The position numbers were made by a program, and so were the translations under genes. Under the pieces are notes generated by a model. It was not told the DNA's origin, made no database searches, and was given only the letters and a program-made list of their open reading frames with translations. 64,000 nucleotides of DNA. Origin: Chitinophaga sp. Cy-1792. Lineage in GTDB: Bacteria > Bacteroidota > Bacteroidia > Chitinophagales > Chitinophagaceae. Numbering within the stretch: the stretch's first letter is position 1; the number at the start of each line of letters is the position of its first letter. Positions 17,281 to 26,083 of the stretch are shown here, piece by piece. The DNA is taken from contig NZ_VWWO01000001.1 of the NCBI RefSeq assembly GCF_011752935.1, forward strand, positions 3,038,001-3,102,000, given 5' to 3'.

Positions 17281-17424
17281 AACGAGCGTAAAGACCAACA
17301 ATTAGCTATACGACGGGCCCGAAAACTCCACGAGCAACATAACGGGAGCCAGGATTTTGCAAAACAATGTCCATGCACAACCGTGTATCTACTGGTAGAA
17401 GAACTGAATAAGTATCTCAAATAA
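17281..17424 (+). pseudogene. Possible gene remnant without a start codon
   Basis: A 47-codon open stretch reads as plausible protein (LAIRRARKLHEQHNGS then TVYLLVEELNKYLK) and ends at TAA, but no in-frame ATG or GTG is placed to start it. It lies in the +1 frame just after the stop of the preceding gene. It could be a decayed C-terminus or chance. Confidence 0.25.
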
Positions 17425-17531
17425 CTTCTAATAGCTAGTTTCTGCCCGGGCCTGCTGCTTTTATTTCTCACCAAAATTGCTTATCTTAGGTAAGAGTCGG
17501 TTTTTCATTTCTTAACTTCAAAAGGCTTACC

Positions 17532-17975
17532 ATGGGAAAAGTTCGTAACATCCTGGAAGCCAAGGGTCTTGCGGTTTACTCCATACGCCCGGATAATACA
17601 GTATTAGAAGGTATTCAGATGCTCGTCGATCGTAACGTAGGGGCACTGACAGTGGTAGACCACAACGGCAACTTCCTTGGTATTTTCTCCGAACGCGATT
17701 ATGCCCGTCGTGTCATTCTTAAAGGAAGGGCATCTAAAGACACGCTTATCAGCGAAATCATGACCGAAAACCCAATTACGGTCACTCCTGACAATTCAAT
17801 TGAAGACTGTATGGTAATGATGACTGAAAAACACATCCGTCATCTCCCGGTTGTAGACAATCAACACCAACTGATCGGACTTATCTCTATTGGCGACGTA
17901 GTAAAGTATATCATCGACGACCAGAAACACATCATCTCCAGCCTCGAACTCTACATCAGCGGTAGTCATTCCTGA
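17532..17975 (+). CDS. CBS-domain protein
   Basis: This 147-residue cytoplasmic protein consists almost entirely of a CBS pair. The first CBS is about 12-70 (VYSIRPDNTVLEGIQMLVDRNVGALTVVD, then GIFSERDYARRV). The second is about 78-140 (NPITVTPDNSIEDCMVMMTEKHIRHLPVVD, then GLISIGDVVKYII). Such tandem domains bind adenosine nucleotides and act as energy sensors. With no effector domain attached, its partner cannot be named. It is transcribed alone and converges on the outer-membrane receptor gene. Confidence 0.85.
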   Translation: MGKVRNILEAKGLAVYSIRPDNTVLEGIQMLVDRNVGALTVVDHNGNFLGIFSERDYARRVILKGRASKDTLISEIMTENPITVTPDNSIEDCMVMMTEKHIRHLPVVDNQHQLIGLISIGDVVKYIIDDQKHIISSLELYISGSHS

Positions 17976-18127
17976 ATTTCCACCAAACAAAAATTACTTT
18001 TCCGAAAAGACACATTGCTGGCTAAAAATACCGCGATCATACACTTATCCGGAGCTTTCACGTTAGCGGCCATTTCAGGCCGGGTAGCATAAAGCCAACT
18101 TTTTTCCAGCTCACTTTTCCACAAAAG

Positions 18128-18169
18128 AAAAGGGTTGGTTGCTCATCTGAACAGCCAACCCTTTTGTTA
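18128..18169. terminator. Bidirectional terminator between convergent genes
   Basis: AAAAGGGTTGG (18128-18138) pairs perfectly with CCAACCCTTTT (18155-18165). T tracts exist on both strands, so it can end both the CBS gene and the receptor gene. Confidence 0.75.
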
Positions 18170-18187
18170 TTGGTGAAGGAGAAAGAA

Positions 18188-20626
18188 TCAACCAGCGCGT
18201 TTAGACTCAGCACTGGTGCCTGTTTGCCGGTCACGGGCGGCTTTAATGGTGTTACTACCGAATTTATAGCTGAAGTAGATTCCAAATTGTTTATACTGCC
18301 AGGTATTGTCGATACTCATATTCAGGTTCTGATACTTTGCCACACCCTGGAACACCTGGTTGCGCAACAGGTTGTTGGCATTCAGCTTAATGGTGGCACG
18401 CTTATCCCAGAAGGCTTTCTGAATACCCACATTCATATTATACTGTGGCTTACCGGTGAAAATCCCAAAAATGAATGGTGATTGATAATAGCCAGTCACT
18501 TCTATTTTGTAGTCCTTAGGTAAGGTAAAGGTCTGGGTAGTATTAAAGTCATAGTTCCAGTTACTCCTGGTTTCCAGCGGTCCTGTTCCGGCCTGTACCA
18601 GGTAGGAAGTATATCCGAAGTTACCGTTGTTATCCATATGCCACCATTTGGTTACGTCCACAGGTACTGTAGCAGCCAGGTGCACGAAGTCGGCATGCGG
18701 ATAGTTAAGGTCCGTGCTGAGCGTGGTTTTCGTACTGTCGTTCTGCTTCAGGAACTCTTCAATGATATTTTTGATTCTGCTATAACCAAGGGTGAAGATG
18801 TATTTGTCTTTCAACACATAGGAGAACTCAAGGTTATTGGTGTACTGTGGCTTCAGGAAAGGATTTCCCTGGCGGAATGTATACCTGTCCAGGTACCAGA
18901 GGAATGGATTCAGCTGGCCATAGTCCGGGCGATCGATTCTCCTGGTAAAGGCTAAGCTGATTTTATTTTTATCATTGAGTTTTTGTTCAATATTAATGTT
19001 CGGGAAGAAGTTCAGGTAGTTATTTTCCACTACACTATCCATGGTGTGAGAATAGCCATGGGAGCGGGTATATTCAAATCTTCCGCCAACGGTGAAACTG
19101 GTTTTCTGGATCGTCTTTTTATAACTGCCGTAAGCTGCGTACACATCTTCCTGGTAATCAAATTCATCACTCTGCGTGAAGGCGCGTACATATTTGCCCT
19201 GTAATAAAGAGTCATACAACATCTTGTTATTGGTCGTTACAAAAGATGCCTTCACACCGGTTTCCAGCTTGCCCTGTTTGCCCAGTGGCCATACCAGGTC
19301 AGCTTTCAGACTCTTAATGGTAATATTTGTTTTTGTATTGTTCTGAATGCCGTTCATGTTGTGGAACTGCCCGGTATGATTATCTAACATACTATCGTTC
19401 AGTAACATATGACGGCGGTTGGTGAAGGTCGCATAATCCGCATCTACACTGATTTCCTTGCCGCTGGTATCCAGTACCCCTTTATAGTTGAGGTTTACAG
19501 AATAGTTATCGAAATTATTGTTGTTTTTTGTCATGGAGCTCAGGGTAGAATCCGGTGGCATATTAGGTCTGTAGAGCTTCGTGGTGGTAGGTATCTCTGA
19601 TCTGAAAGCGTTGTTGTAGCCATTAAAGAGAACGCCTACTGTATGCTTTTCGGTCAGGAAATAGTCCAGCCCAACTTTGTAGCTGTTGTCATCGAATCTG
19701 TTGCGCTGGGTAATATCCTGGCGGAGTGCAGATGCGCCGGTACTGTCTTCAAAGGTGCGGTGGAAAACGCGGTCTACGTGGTTCCTGTAACGGCCAAGGT
19801 TTCCATTGCCATAGAGGTTGAATTTCTCTGTACGCCAGTTGAAATTCGCGCCAACATTCCCGGAAGGATAATAGGCCTGGGTATAGGTACCATTAACGCT
19901 ACCATTTATCCCGGTCAGTTTTCCTTTTTTTGTTTTTATGTTGATGATACCCCCATTACCGGCAGCATCATACTTAGCCGGAGGAGTAGTCATTAGTTCG
20001 ATTTGTGCGATATTCTCTGCCGGTGTGGTTTTCAACAGGTTGGTAAGTTGCTCGCCGGAAAGATAGGTGAGCTTACCATCTATCATTACCTGTACTGATT
20101 TACCTTGCAGGATAACGTTTTCGTTATTGTCCAGGTGTACACCAGGAGCTCTTTTAATCAGGTCCAGTGCGGTGTTGCCGGCAGCGGTGGGGCTGCTCTC
20201 CACGTTGAGGACTGTTTTGCCAGGTTCGTGTTCAATAAATGGTTTCTGTGCAGTAACATTTACGGTCTGTAATGTCTTATTGAGCGGGGCAAGGGAGATA
20301 CTGTCTATATTGATGCTTTTATGGGCAGCATCTATGGTAAAGGCTTGGGAAAGAAAGGTATTATAGCCCATCTGGGAGGCCTGGATATAATAGGATCCAT
20401 TGGCAACTTCGGAGAAATTGCAGGCGCCTGTTTCGGTGCTTAATTCACCTTTAATAAGGGAAGAATCTTTAGAATTACGTAAAAGGACGTTTGCGAATGG
20501 TAATGGTTTCCCTTTGTTGTCGCTGATCTTAACTGATATTTTTCCGTTTCTGGCTGCTGACTGCTGAGCATACGAAGCCACCATCAGGAACATTAGCATT
20601 CCCAACGCTATCATGAACTTTTTCAT
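18188..20626 (-). CDS. TonB-dependent-receptor-like outer-membrane beta-barrel protein
   Basis: This 812-residue outer-membrane protein has a signal peptide (1-20, cleavage after YAQ). A carboxypeptidase-regulatory-like beta domain follows (about 28-115: KISVKISDNKGKPLPFANVLLRNS). Next comes a plug-like region (about 125-225: TALDLIKRAPGVHLDNNENVILQGKSVQVMIDGK, ending in NGGIINIKTKKG). The rest is a long barrel of the OMP_b-brl_3 type, ending in aromatic-rich strands (FGIYFSYKFG), though the last residues are a polar tail (ESKRAG). Such proteins take up or bind unknown ligands, probably powered by TonB. No SusD-like partner is present. A hairpin separates it from the upstream lipoprotein gene. 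Confidence 0.85.
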   Translation of the reverse strand: MKKFMIALGMLMFLMVASYAQQSAARNGKISVKISDNKGKPLPFANVLLRNSKDSSLIKGELSTETGACNFSEVANGSYYIQASQMGYNTFLSQAFTIDAAHKSINIDSISLAPLNKTLQTVNVTAQKPFIEHEPGKTVLNVESSPTAAGNTALDLIKRAPGVHLDNNENVILQGKSVQVMIDGKLTYLSGEQLTNLLKTTPAENIAQIELMTTPPAKYDAAGNGGIINIKTKKGKLTGINGSVNGTYTQAYYPSGNVGANFNWRTEKFNLYGNGNLGRYRNHVDRVFHRTFEDSTGASALRQDITQRNRFDDNSYKVGLDYFLTEKHTVGVLFNGYNNAFRSEIPTTTKLYRPNMPPDSTLSSMTKNNNNFDNYSVNLNYKGVLDTSGKEISVDADYATFTNRRHMLLNDSMLDNHTGQFHNMNGIQNNTKTNITIKSLKADLVWPLGKQGKLETGVKASFVTTNNKMLYDSLLQGKYVRAFTQSDEFDYQEDVYAAYGSYKKTIQKTSFTVGGRFEYTRSHGYSHTMDSVVENNYLNFFPNINIEQKLNDKNKISLAFTRRIDRPDYGQLNPFLWYLDRYTFRQGNPFLKPQYTNNLEFSYVLKDKYIFTLGYSRIKNIIEEFLKQNDSTKTTLSTDLNYPHADFVHLAATVPVDVTKWWHMDNNGNFGYTSYLVQAGTGPLETRSNWNYDFNTTQTFTLPKDYKIEVTGYYQSPFIFGIFTGKPQYNMNVGIQKAFWDKRATIKLNANNLLRNQVFQGVAKYQNLNMSIDNTWQYKQFGIYFSYKFGSNTIKAARDRQTGTSAESKRAG

Positions 20627-20655
20627 ACTATCGAGGTAATTATTTGTCTCTTAGC

Positions 20656-20677
20656 AAAAACTTGGGCGCAACGCCCA
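20656..20677 (-). terminator. Hairpin between the small lipoprotein and the receptor gene
   Basis: On the minus strand TGGGCG pairs with CGCCCA around a TTG loop and is followed by AGTTTTTG, a weak intrinsic terminator. Confidence 0.45.
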
Positions 20678-20680
20678 CTA

Positions 20681-20932
20681 TTATTTAATCTCTTTTGTAA
20701 AAATTTCTGGTAACAATACCTGCAGACCTTTTACTGCGGTTTCCGTTCTAAGATGAGTGATATTGTCTGGGTGGGTCGACTTGGTTTCCTTGGTACTACT
20801 AGCACTTATCAAACAAAAGGGAACAACATCCGGGGCAGTCGCTGACCGGTGGCCTGACAAATAATTGCCCCAGCATGCCACGGTCAGCAACCCAGCGAAG
20901 AACATACTATATAAAAAAACAACCTTTTTCAT
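20681..20932 (-). CDS. Small putative lipoprotein
   Basis: This 83-residue protein begins MKKVVFLYSMFFAGLLTVAC, a lipoprotein signal with the lipidated Cys at 20. The mature part is short and polar with no recognised domain. It lies just upstream of the outer-membrane receptor gene on the same strand and may be an accessory to it. The charged tail and lack of any hydrophobic core leave open that it is a chance frame. Confidence 0.45.
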   Translation of the reverse strand: MKKVVFLYSMFFAGLLTVACWGNYLSGHRSATAPDVVPFCLISASSTKETKSTHPDNITHLRTETAVKGLQVLLPEIFTKEIK

Positions 20933-21008
20933 ACCTGCATTTTTCTAAAGACGTACAGGCATGAAAAAAGTTGCACAAGGGGTTAAAAATATTATCAGGT
21001 AGATAAAA

Positions 21009-22277
21009 TTATTTCTTCCACAGACGTTGAATCGTTGCAGGAGAACGCTGTTCCAACAGAATCGGATGTCCGTTACTGAGTTCTTCCAGCAATCCGTCCT
21101 GGTAATACCTGACAGTCAGCAGTTCCAGCCCTTCGTTATAATTGATTTTAAAATCGTTGTGCAAGGTTTTTATCAGGAGCTCTATCTTTTCCGGGTTGTT
21201 ATCGATACAGCAGGAGAAGCTGATGGCGCCATTCTGCATCAGGTTGATCTTGATTTTCAATCCGTGGAAGATCTCATAAATGCCACTGATCTTCGCTTCT
21301 GTGATGAAGGAATAATCTTTGGAAGTTATATGTAGCAACACCTGATTTTTTTTCAGGACAATAAGCGGCGGTAGCTGGCGTACATCTGCCACTTCACGGA
21401 TAACGGTACCTGGCAGGTTTTTGTCCAGGAAGCATTTCACATACAGCGGTATCTGCTTGTTCTGTAATGGTTTAATGGTTTTTGGGTGGATAACCTGTGC
21501 ACCATAAAACGCCATTTCAATTACCTCGCCATAGGTGATTTCAGGAATATTAACTGTATTCGGGAAGATTTTAGGGTCGGCATTTTTAAGGCCTTCCACA
21601 TCCTTCCAGATGGTCTGGCTTTCTGCGTCCAGCATGTTGGCAAATACGGCGGCAGAGTAATCACTGCCTTCACGGCCAAGGGTCACGCTTTCGTTCTGGT
21701 CAGTACTGCCGATGAAACCCTGTGCTACCACAATGCTGGCAGTATTGAACAGCGGGAGTACCCTTTCTGTCACCTGGCGCTGGGTAACGTCCCAGTCGAT
21801 ATTGGCATCTCTGAAGTTATCGTCGGTACGGAAAACGTCTCTTACGTCCAGCCAGTGGTTACGGATGCCTACTGTATTGAAATAGGCACTCACGATGGCA
21901 GTACTGAGTAACTCACCCAGACTAACCAGCTGGTCATAATAGTAATCATAATTACGCATAGGTTTTTCACCCAATGTCCACTCCGCCTCAGTGAAAAACT
22001 GTTGCAGCTGGGTAAACAGCGGGTTGTCGCGGGTGCCAAGCAGCTCCTCTGCTACCTGCATATGGTAGCGCTCGAGGTTAAACAGCAGCTGTGCAGCTAT
22101 TTCCCGCTTGCGAAGAAAGAAGTTCTGTGCCACCTTCTCCAGCTCATTCGTGGTTTTACCCATCGCTGAAATTACGATCAGCAGTTTATCCTCAGGGAAA
22201 GACTGTACGATCTGCCCTACCTGGCGAATACGTTCAACACTTTCTAAACTTGCGCCTCCGAACTTGAAAACCTTCAT
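21009..22277 (-). CDS. lysC: Aspartate kinase (monofunctional)
   Basis: Aspartokinase phosphorylates aspartate, the first step to lysine, threonine and methionine. The 422-residue protein has the KFGGASL N-terminal nucleotide site, ISAMGKTTNELE, the TLGREGSDYSA substrate motif and the YGAQVIHPKTI segment. The C-terminal part (about 300-420) is a compressed regulatory region with ACT-like strands (VLLHITSKDYSF and ISFSCCIDN), so feedback control is possible. The leader peptide at the left edge would control a different, Thr-type operon, so this copy may be a separately regulated isozyme. It is divergent from fbp. Confidence 0.92.
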   Translation of the reverse strand: MKVFKFGGASLESVERIRQVGQIVQSFPEDKLLIVISAMGKTTNELEKVAQNFFLRKREIAAQLLFNLERYHMQVAEELLGTRDNPLFTQLQQFFTEAEWTLGEKPMRNYDYYYDQLVSLGELLSTAIVSAYFNTVGIRNHWLDVRDVFRTDDNFRDANIDWDVTQRQVTERVLPLFNTASIVVAQGFIGSTDQNESVTLGREGSDYSAAVFANMLDAESQTIWKDVEGLKNADPKIFPNTVNIPEITYGEVIEMAFYGAQVIHPKTIKPLQNKQIPLYVKCFLDKNLPGTVIREVADVRQLPPLIVLKKNQVLLHITSKDYSFITEAKISGIYEIFHGLKIKINLMQNGAISFSCCIDNNPEKIELLIKTLHNDFKINYNEGLELLTVRYYQDGLLEELSNGHPILLEQRSPATIQRLWKK

Positions 22278-22311
22278 ATGATAGTTTGTCTTCTTTAAAA
22301 AAATTGTTTGG

Positions 22312-22318
22312 CAAAGTA
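22312..22318 (-). promoter_or_regulatory. Possible -7 element of lysC
   Basis: TACTTTG on the minus strand, one base shorter than TAnnTTTG, lies about 35 bases before the lysC start. Confidence 0.4.
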
Positions 22319-22390
22319 CGGCAAGTTTAGAATTGTTTTAAAATCTGTTTACAGTAAAATGACATTTTTATTAAAATAACTGATTTGGCG

Positions 22391-22398
22391 TAATTTTG
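22391..22398 (+). promoter_or_regulatory. -7 element of fbp
   Basis: TAATTTTG is an exact match to TAnnTTTG. It overlaps a TTG at 22396 that could be mistaken for a start codon, which favours the ATG at 22423. Confidence 0.6.
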
Positions 22399-22422
22399 CA
22401 GGAGAACATCATCGTTAGCGTT

Positions 22423-23436
22423 ATGAATCACAAGCAAAGAGTAATGACTCTGGATGAATTTACCATCCAGGAATTACGCAATTATCCTGGTGCAACCGGG
22501 CAGCTGTCCGGACTTTTACGTGATATTGGTCTCGCGGCCAAAAGAGTCAATGTGGAAGTAAACAAAGCTGGGATCGCCGATATCCTCGGCGAAGCAGGAA
22601 AAACCAACGTTCAGGGCGAATCTGTTAAGAAACTGGACGAATTTGCAAATGACCAGTTCATCGCCTCTCTTCAAAGCAGTATCTATTGCTGCGGCGTCGC
22701 TTCTGAAGAAAATGAAAACTTCATCGCATTCACCGATGAACATTCCATGAAATCAAAATATGTAGTATTGATGGACCCGCTGGATGGTTCCAGCAATATC
22801 GACGTGAATGTATCCATCGGTACTATTTTCTCCGTTTACCGTCGTTTATCGCCGGAAGGAGAGGAGTGTAACCTGGAAGACTTCCTGCAGCCAGGTACCC
22901 AGCAGATCGCAGCCGGTTATATCATCTATGGTTCTTCTACCATGATGGTGTACGCCACCCGCAGAAGCGTACAGGGCTTCACCCTGGACCCATCCATCGG
23001 GGAGTTCTGCCTGTCGCACCCTAACCTGAAATGCCCGCCGGACAGCGATATCTTCTCTGTAAACATTGGATATTACCATCTCTACGAAAAAAACATACGC
23101 GAATCAATAGACCATTTTATGGCGAGGAATGAGAACGACCGCATTTACCGTCACCGCTTCGTAGGTTGTATGGTAGCGGAAATCCATCGTACGCTGATCC
23201 AGGGAGGTATATTTATGTATCCGGCATTTGGGAAATATTCATCCGGCCGCCTGCGCCTCTGTTATGAGTGTAACCCTATGTCATTCCTCGTGGAAAAGGC
23301 TGGTGGCGTAGCAATGGCCAATGGTCGCCAACGCCTGCTGGAACTGAAGCCAGTACAGCTGCACCAACGCGTTCCTATCTTCATCGGTTCTAAAGATATG
23401 ATGGAAACCTGGAAGGATATCGTCAACAAACACTAA
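22423..23436 (+). CDS. fbp: Class I fructose-1,6-bisphosphatase
   Basis: This enzyme hydrolyses fructose-1,6-bisphosphate in gluconeogenesis. The 337-residue protein carries the class I motifs: MTLDEFTIQELRN at the N-terminus, VLMDPLDGSSNIDVNVSIGTIFSVYR (the metal-binding DPLDGSSN), and AGYIIYGSSTMMVYATRRSVQGFTLDPSIGEF. The C-terminal substrate loop is YSSGRLRLCYECNPMSFLVEKAGG. I chose the ATG at 22423 because the longer TTG frame starts inside the promoter. It is monocistronic with a strong terminator. Confidence 0.95.
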   Translation: MNHKQRVMTLDEFTIQELRNYPGATGQLSGLLRDIGLAAKRVNVEVNKAGIADILGEAGKTNVQGESVKKLDEFANDQFIASLQSSIYCCGVASEENENFIAFTDEHSMKSKYVVLMDPLDGSSNIDVNVSIGTIFSVYRRLSPEGEECNLEDFLQPGTQQIAAGYIIYGSSTMMVYATRRSVQGFTLDPSIGEFCLSHPNLKCPPDSDIFSVNIGYYHLYEKNIRESIDHFMARNENDRIYRHRFVGCMVAEIHRTLIQGGIFMYPAFGKYSSGRLRLCYECNPMSFLVEKAGGVAMANGRQRLLELKPVQLHQRVPIFIGSKDMMETWKDIVNKH

Positions 23437-23458
23437 TCATCTTTACAGATAAAAATGA

Positions 23459-23489
23459 AACGGTCTATACTTAGTATAGGCCGTTTTTC
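23459..23489 (+). terminator. Terminator of fbp
   Basis: AACGGTCTATAC pairs with GTATAGGCCGTT (one G-T pair) around a 3-base loop and is followed by TTTC. Confidence 0.85.
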
Positions 23490-23610
23490 GTTATTAATAC
23501 CACAATTTGCAGAAATTTTTCAGCGGAAGTCTAAAAAATAAACCTTGGCACAATTTTTAAGTCAGTGTTATATACATTAATCATTTTTTATTATTAACCA
23601 TTATTACTTT

Positions 23611-24102
23611 ATGTACGTATTGAAAAGCCGCCGCATCCTAACCTTTCTGGTAGTCATCTTCAGCGCTCTCCAGGTGAGTGCAGGTTGTAAAACTACGGCA
23701 CGTCACGAAGGCGGCGACGCTAGCGGTACCATGGCAGAGCAAATCCTGTATTACACTAACAAGTTCAGAGCGTCAAAAGGATTGAAACCACTCCAGCTGG
23801 ATCCATTATGCAGCCAGCAGGCCTTACAGCACAGCCGTGATATGGCGGATGGCAGCACCGGTTTCGGACACGAAGGCTTTGAAGACAGGGTCGCGTTCAT
23901 TTCCAAGAAAATGGGCAGAGTAGGAGCAGCAGCAGAAAATGTGGCCTACGGTACCCTCGACGCACAACAGGTTGTACAAGGCTGGATCGATAGCCCCGGA
24001 CACCGTAAAAACATGCTGGGCGACTATAACCTCATCGGCATCGGCGCCGCTAAAGGTAATGGCCGCATTACTTTCTTTACACAGGTATTTATTAAGCACT
24101 AA
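23611..24102 (+). CDS. CAP/SCP-domain (allergen V5-like) lipoprotein
   Basis: This 163-residue protein has an N-terminal signal with a lipobox at SAGC (Cys near 26), so it is probably a membrane-anchored extracytoplasmic lipoprotein. The CAP domain fills about 40-162. It has the helix MAEQILYYTNKFRASKGLKPLQLD, the His-containing ALQHSRDM, FGHEGFEDR, the AAAENVAYG motif and GWIDSPGHRKNMLGDYNLIGIG. These supply the His/Glu cavity of the superfamily. The bacterial role is unclear. It is transcribed alone, with a terminator after it. Confidence 0.88.
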   Translation: MYVLKSRRILTFLVVIFSALQVSAGCKTTARHEGGDASGTMAEQILYYTNKFRASKGLKPLQLDPLCSQQALQHSRDMADGSTGFGHEGFEDRVAFISKKMGRVGAAAENVAYGTLDAQQVVQGWIDSPGHRKNMLGDYNLIGIGAAKGNGRITFFTQVFIKH

Positions 24103-24126
24103 TCTATAACTGCTTGAAAAAACAAA

Positions 24127-24165
24127 AAGGCTGATCTCTATAGCTTAGAGATCGGCCTTTTTTTG
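24127..24165 (+). terminator. Terminator of the CAP-domain gene
   Basis: AAGGCTGATCTCT pairs with AGAGATCGGCCTT (one G-T pair) and is followed by a T run. Confidence 0.85.
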
Positions 24166-24189
24166 ATTATTTATTTATAATTTGGCACC

Positions 24190-24954
24190 ATGGAAAATAG
24201 GAAGATCATCGAGGTGACTAACCTGGTGAAGAATTACGGAGAGTTTACCGCTGTAAAAGGAATCAGCTTTGACGTGTATGAAGGTGAAATCTTCGGGCTG
24301 CTGGGTCCCAACGGTGCAGGAAAATCAACTACACTGGAAATCATTGAAACACTCCGCGAAAAATCTGGCGGAACGGTTAATGTTGGCGGATATGATCTCG
24401 ACAAAAATCCAAATGAAATAAAAAAAATTATTGGCGTACAGCTGCAAAGCTCCGGCTATTATCCCGGACTTACCCTCGTGGAACTGATTGAAATGTTCGG
24501 CGGACTGTACAATCAACCGGTAGAACCACTGAAATTACTGGCCATGTTCAACCTGGAAGATAAAGCCAAAGCAAAATACAAGGAGTTGTCCGGTGGACAG
24601 AAACAAAGGTTTTCCATCGCTACCACGCTGATCAACAAACCAAGGATCATCTTCCTGGATGAACCTACCACCGGCCTCGATCCGCAGGCCCGCCGCAGTC
24701 TCTGGGACCTTATCCTCGAAGTACGCGCACAGGGAACCACCGTTGTCATTACCACGCATTACATGGATGAAGCCGAATTCCTCTGCGACCGCTGCGCCAT
24801 CGTAGACGCAGGCGAAATCATCGCACTGGATTCCCCTGATGGCCTCATCGATAAACTCGTTTCCCAGGGCTTTGAAAGAAAGAAAGAAGTGAAAAAGGCC
24901 AACCTGGAAGACGTATTTATTCATATGACCGGAAAAGAACTCAGAGAAGACTAA
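24190..24954 (+). CDS. ABC transporter ATP-binding protein (ABC-2/drug-export type)
   Basis: This 254-residue ATPase has all nucleotide-binding motifs: Walker A GPNGAGKST (about 37-45), the signature LSGGQKQR, Walker B IIFLDEPTTGLDP and the H-loop TTHYMDEAE. The C-terminal end (NLEDVFIHMTGKELRED) is typical of ABC-2 export ATPases that pair with a separate permease. No permease gene is adjacent; the next genes encode a DinB-type transferase and a Nudix hydrolase, 13 and 15 bases apart, in what looks like one operon. The permease must be encoded elsewhere or has been lost. Confidence 0.88.
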   Translation: MENRKIIEVTNLVKNYGEFTAVKGISFDVYEGEIFGLLGPNGAGKSTTLEIIETLREKSGGTVNVGGYDLDKNPNEIKKIIGVQLQSSGYYPGLTLVELIEMFGGLYNQPVEPLKLLAMFNLEDKAKAKYKELSGGQKQRFSIATTLINKPRIIFLDEPTTGLDPQARRSLWDLILEVRAQGTTVVITTHYMDEAEFLCDRCAIVDAGEIIALDSPDGLIDKLVSQGFERKKEVKKANLEDVFIHMTGKELRED

Positions 24955-24967
24955 ATACCATCCGTCA

Positions 24968-25498
24968 ATGGAAGCGCTTAAATACCCCATCGGGCGATTT
25001 CAGTCTCAGGCCAGCTATACGCAGGAAGAAGTGAAACGCTTTGTAAATGATATCAGACGCCTGCCCGCTCTGCTGGAGATGACCGTGCAAAATCTTGATC
25101 AGGCACAGCTGAACACACCATACCGCCCGGAAGGCTGGACGGTTACACAATTGGTGCACCATGTGGCCGACAGCCATATGAACGCCTATATCCGCCTGAA
25201 ACTGACGCTGACAGAAGATAAGCCTACTATAAAACCATACGAGGAAGCCGAATGGGCCAAACTGCCCGACACAGCAGCGAATCCCATTAATGTTTCGCTT
25301 ACCCTGCTGCACGCACTGCATCGCCGCTGGGTATCCATCTTCGATAATATGGAACCGGAACAGTGGGAACGCTCCTTTATCCATCCTGCTACAGGAGAAG
25401 AAATAAATCTTAAAAAACTCGCTGCCCTCTATTCATGGCATGGTATGCACCACCTGACGCATATCAGGAAACTGAAAGAACGCATGAACTGGCAGTAA
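24968..25498 (+). CDS. DinB/YfiT-like putative metal-dependent (bacillithiol) transferase
   Basis: This 176-residue four-helix-bundle protein starts EALKYPIGRFQ, as YfiT proteins do. It has the metal-site histidines in LVHHVADSHMNAY (about 64-70) and SWHGMHHLTHI (about 157-166). YfiT/BstA-type DinB proteins are bacillithiol S-transferases or related hydrolases. This fits the presence of bshB1 at 42216 in the same genome. The substrate is unknown. It is the middle gene of the three-gene ABC-DinB-Nudix unit. Confidence 0.82.
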   Translation: MEALKYPIGRFQSQASYTQEEVKRFVNDIRRLPALLEMTVQNLDQAQLNTPYRPEGWTVTQLVHHVADSHMNAYIRLKLTLTEDKPTIKPYEEAEWAKLPDTAANPINVSLTLLHALHRRWVSIFDNMEPEQWERSFIHPATGEEINLKKLAALYSWHGMHHLTHIRKLKERMNWQ

Positions 25499-25513
25499 AA
25501 CATACGACAGGCA

Positions 25514-26074
25514 ATGAATAACATGGAATGGAAAATCGTTTCTTCAGAGTATCTGCATAGAGACCACTGGCTGACAGCAAGAAAAGATACCTGCCTCACA
25601 CCCGATGGCAAAACAGTTTCTCCCTATTATGTGCTGGAATACAGTGACTGGGTAAATGGACTGGCATTCACAGAAGATGGCCAGGCTATCATGATACGCC
25701 AGTACAGGCACGGCCTCGGACGTACCCTCATCGAGATTCCCGCAGGCACCATGGATGATACCGATCCTGACCCGAAATTCGCCATGGAAAGAGAATTACT
25801 GGAAGAAACAGGCTATGCCTTTAAAGAGATTATCTCCCTGGGAAGTGTTTCTGCAAACCCCGGTTCTACCAATAATCTTACCCATATGTTTCTGGCTACC
25901 GGCGGCGTAAAGGTGAAAGAACAACAGCTGGATGATAATGAGGAAATAGAAATAGTGCTGATGTCTGTTGAGGAATTGCAGCAACTGATCAGAGATAACC
26001 AGCTGCTGCAAAGCTTACACGTTACTTGTGTAATGTATGCTTTATTACATCTTGGTCGTATGGAGATGAAATAG
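25514..26074 (+). CDS. Nudix hydrolase (ADP-ribose pyrophosphatase-like)
   Basis: This 186-residue protein has a Nudix domain about 45-175. IEIPAGTMDD precedes a Nudix box whose end, RELLEETGY, is canonical, while its front half carries a few extra residues (DDTDPDPKFAME). SANPGSTNNLTHMFLA matches the ADP-ribose/NDP-sugar pyrophosphatase branch. It probably removes nucleoside diphosphate by-products in the cytosol. It is the last gene of the ABC-DinB-Nudix operon and ends nine bases from the convergent folC stop. Confidence 0.85.
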   Translation: MNNMEWKIVSSEYLHRDHWLTARKDTCLTPDGKTVSPYYVLEYSDWVNGLAFTEDGQAIMIRQYRHGLGRTLIEIPAGTMDDTDPDPKFAMERELLEETGYAFKEIISLGSVSANPGSTNNLTHMFLATGGVKVKEQQLDDNEEIEIVLMSVEELQQLIRDNQLLQSLHVTCVMYALLHLGRMEMK

Positions 26075-26083
26075 CTTTATCGG

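Noticed and set aside
22396..22422. TTG start for fbp
   Set aside because: It lies inside the TAATTTTG promoter element; the ATG at 22423 gives the normal N-terminus.
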